Assembly (NCBI GenBank): GCA_017578085.1
Contig: PKQR01000114.1
Location: forward strand, 1-7,079
Length of the DNA stretch: 7,079 nt
From: Bacillota bacterium
GTDB lineage: Bacteria; Bacillota; Limnochordia; Limnochordales; ZCTH02-B6
Direction of reading: 5' to 3'
The notes under the pieces were generated by a model. That model was not told the DNA's origin, made no database searches, and worked only from the letters and a program-made list of their open reading frames with translations. The translations under genes were made by a program, and so were the position numbers. Of this stretch, positions 6,364 to 7,079 are shown piece after piece. Each line of letters starts with the position of its first letter. Within the stretch, counting starts at the first letter, position 1.

Positions 6364-6552
6364 TCCCTTTCTCGACCGACTGCCTGGGCCGCTTAAGAAA
6401 TCCAACAGTCAGGGATCTATTTTCGCCTTATTCTCACTCTTGACGCTACAAAGGGCCTGCTGCCGTGCGGGCGGGCAACCGGTCAATTCCCGCACCGGGC
6501 GAGCAAGACCCCGTTGGCTACGGACCCCAGTCGGACAGCCCTACCGAACGCC
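6364..6552 (-). promoter_or_regulatory. Gene-free gap between the MCP gene and the c-di-GMP operon, likely holding its promoter
   Basis: No coding region is supported here. Next to the MCP stop the sequence is GC-rich. Positions 6416-6450 form a clear AT-rich patch just before the GGDEF gene, the likely site of its promoter, but I cannot assign -35 and -10 boxes with confidence. An inverted repeat lies at 6465-6495. No convincing terminator with a T run follows the MCP gene on the minus strand, so read-through from the MCP gene cannot be excluded. I looked for the conserved core of cyclic-di-GMP riboswitches and did not see it. Confidence 0.4.
6465..6495. repeat. Seven-base inverted repeat (hairpin) behind the MCP gene
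   Basis: GTGCGGG (6465-6471) is the exact reverse complement of CCCGCAC (6489-6495). The 17-base loop contains the palindrome ACCGGT (6478-6483). On the minus strand the stem is followed after some bases by CCCTTTG, too weak for a typical terminator. It may be a factor-dependent terminator element for the MCP gene or an operator. Confidence 0.35.
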
Positions 6553-7079
6553 TTACACCTTAAACCTTGCCGCCTGCGCCTGTAGGCTGCGGGCAAGGCG
6601 GGCCAGGCTGTCGGCGGCGGCCGCAATGTCCCGGGCGTGGGCATTCATCTCTTCCATCAAAGTGGCCACGTCCGCGGCCGCGGAGGCGTTGGCCTCCGAC
6701 ACCGTCGCGATGCGCTCCATGGCGTCCGACATGCGCTCGCTGGAAGCGGCCATCTGCGTCGTGGCCGCGGTGTTGCTCTCGGTCACGCGGGCCACGTTGG
6801 CCATGGCGCCGGCCACCTCGTTAGTGCTGGCGGCCACCTGCTCGGCCGCCGCGGCGATATCCTCCGCCTTCTCGCTGGTGCGCCGCATGGCTTCCAGGAT
6901 GTCGTCCAATGCCCGCCGCGCCTCGGCGCCCAACGCTGCGCTGGTTTCCACATCCTTGAGACCGGTTTCCATGGCCTGGACGGACCGCTCCACACCGCTT
7001 TGGATGCTGCTCACCAGCACCGCGATCTCCTGGGTCGCTTTGCTGGAGCGTTCAGCCAGCCGCCGCACCTCATCGGCCA
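6553..7079 (-). CDS. Methyl-accepting chemotaxis protein, C-terminal signalling domain (5' part outside window)
   Basis: This is the last ~175 residues of a chemotaxis receptor, whose cytoplasmic coiled-coil hairpin couples through CheW to the kinase CheA. The visible part starts at the end of the conserved hairpin tip, ADEVRRLAERSSKAT. It then runs as the descending helix, rich in alanine, glutamate and serine in heptad pattern (EQVAASTNEVAGAMANVARVTE, shown here only as the region around residues 85-105), and ends in ARFKV, a common MCP ending. Putative methylation sites (paired E/Q in AAEQVAAS and neighbouring heptads) lie in this helix. No C-terminal NWETF-type pentapeptide for CheR binding is present. 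The reading frame stays open to the right edge, so the GTG at 7068 is an internal valine codon and not a start. Sensor and membrane segments lie beyond position 7079, so the stimulus is unknown. Its stop is about 200 bases ahead of the c-di-GMP genes on the same strand. Confidence 0.92.
   Translation of the reverse strand, partial: ADEVRRLAERSSKATQEIAVLVSSIQSGVERSVQAMETGLKDVETSAALGAEARRALDDILEAMRRTSEKAEDIAAAAEQVAASTNEVAGAMANVARVTESNTAATTQMAASSERMSDAMERIATVSEANASAAADVATLMEEMNAHARDIAAAADSLARLARSLQAQAARFKV

Noticed and set aside
6349..6405. Upstream TTG start of the GGDEF/HD-GYP gene at 6405
   Set aside because: There is no ribosome-binding site before it, and the added residues (SGPGSRSRKGMRGCG) do not look like part of the GAF domain.
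6421..6450. SigD/Sigma-28-like promoter (TCAA then GCGAAAAT on the minus strand)
   Set aside because: The spacing is about 13 bases rather than about 15 and the boxes match poorly, so it is not supported.
6364..6552. Possible cyclic-di-GMP riboswitch in front of the c-di-GMP operon
   Set aside because: The region has hairpins and sits well for such a switch, but I could not match the conserved core or tetraloop-receptor pattern of either class on the minus strand. A covariance-model search would settle it.

Overview
This is a GC-rich bacterial window with densely packed genes. Long antisense open frames lie opposite every real gene, as expected at high GC. The strong purine-rich ribosome sites (AGGGAGGT, GAGGGG, GGGGAG), a TTG start, several signalling proteins with GAF and HD-GYP domains, and a glpD gene preceded by a leader terminator would fit a high-GC lineage of Bacillota (Symbiobacterium/Thermaerobacter/Limnochorda-like). 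That placement is inference; no marker gene in the window settles it.

Left part, plus strand (1-2491). The window opens inside a HAD-IIA sugar/polyol-phosphate phosphatase whose N-terminus lies outside. After a 257-base gap comes glpD, the FAD-dependent glycerol-3-phosphate dehydrogenase. The gap holds a 19-base tandem repeat, an extended -10 promoter candidate, a hairpin with a GNRA-type loop, and a near-perfect intrinsic terminator. The terminator ends five bases before the glpD ribosome site. This is the layout of a transcription attenuator, comparable to GlpP-controlled antitermination of glpD in Bacillus.

Right part, minus strand (7079-2568). The C-terminal part of a chemotaxis receptor (MCP signalling domain) enters from the right edge. 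After about 200 bases without a gene come two cyclic-di-GMP proteins in a likely operon, 40 bases apart. The first is GAF-GGDEF-PAS-HD-GYP, with an intact GGDEF motif but a damaged HD-GYP metal site. The second is GAF-GAF-HD-GYP, with all expected metal ligands present. Together they look like an opposing pair: a c-di-GMP maker whose own HD-GYP domain is probably dead, and a separate c-di-GMP phosphodiesterase. glpD and this operon converge across 76 bases with a weak shared hairpin.

I see no tRNA, rRNA, CRISPR array, insertion sequence or phage gene. All gene families are known. The points most worth checking are the glpD leader and the split of active sites between the two c-di-GMP proteins.
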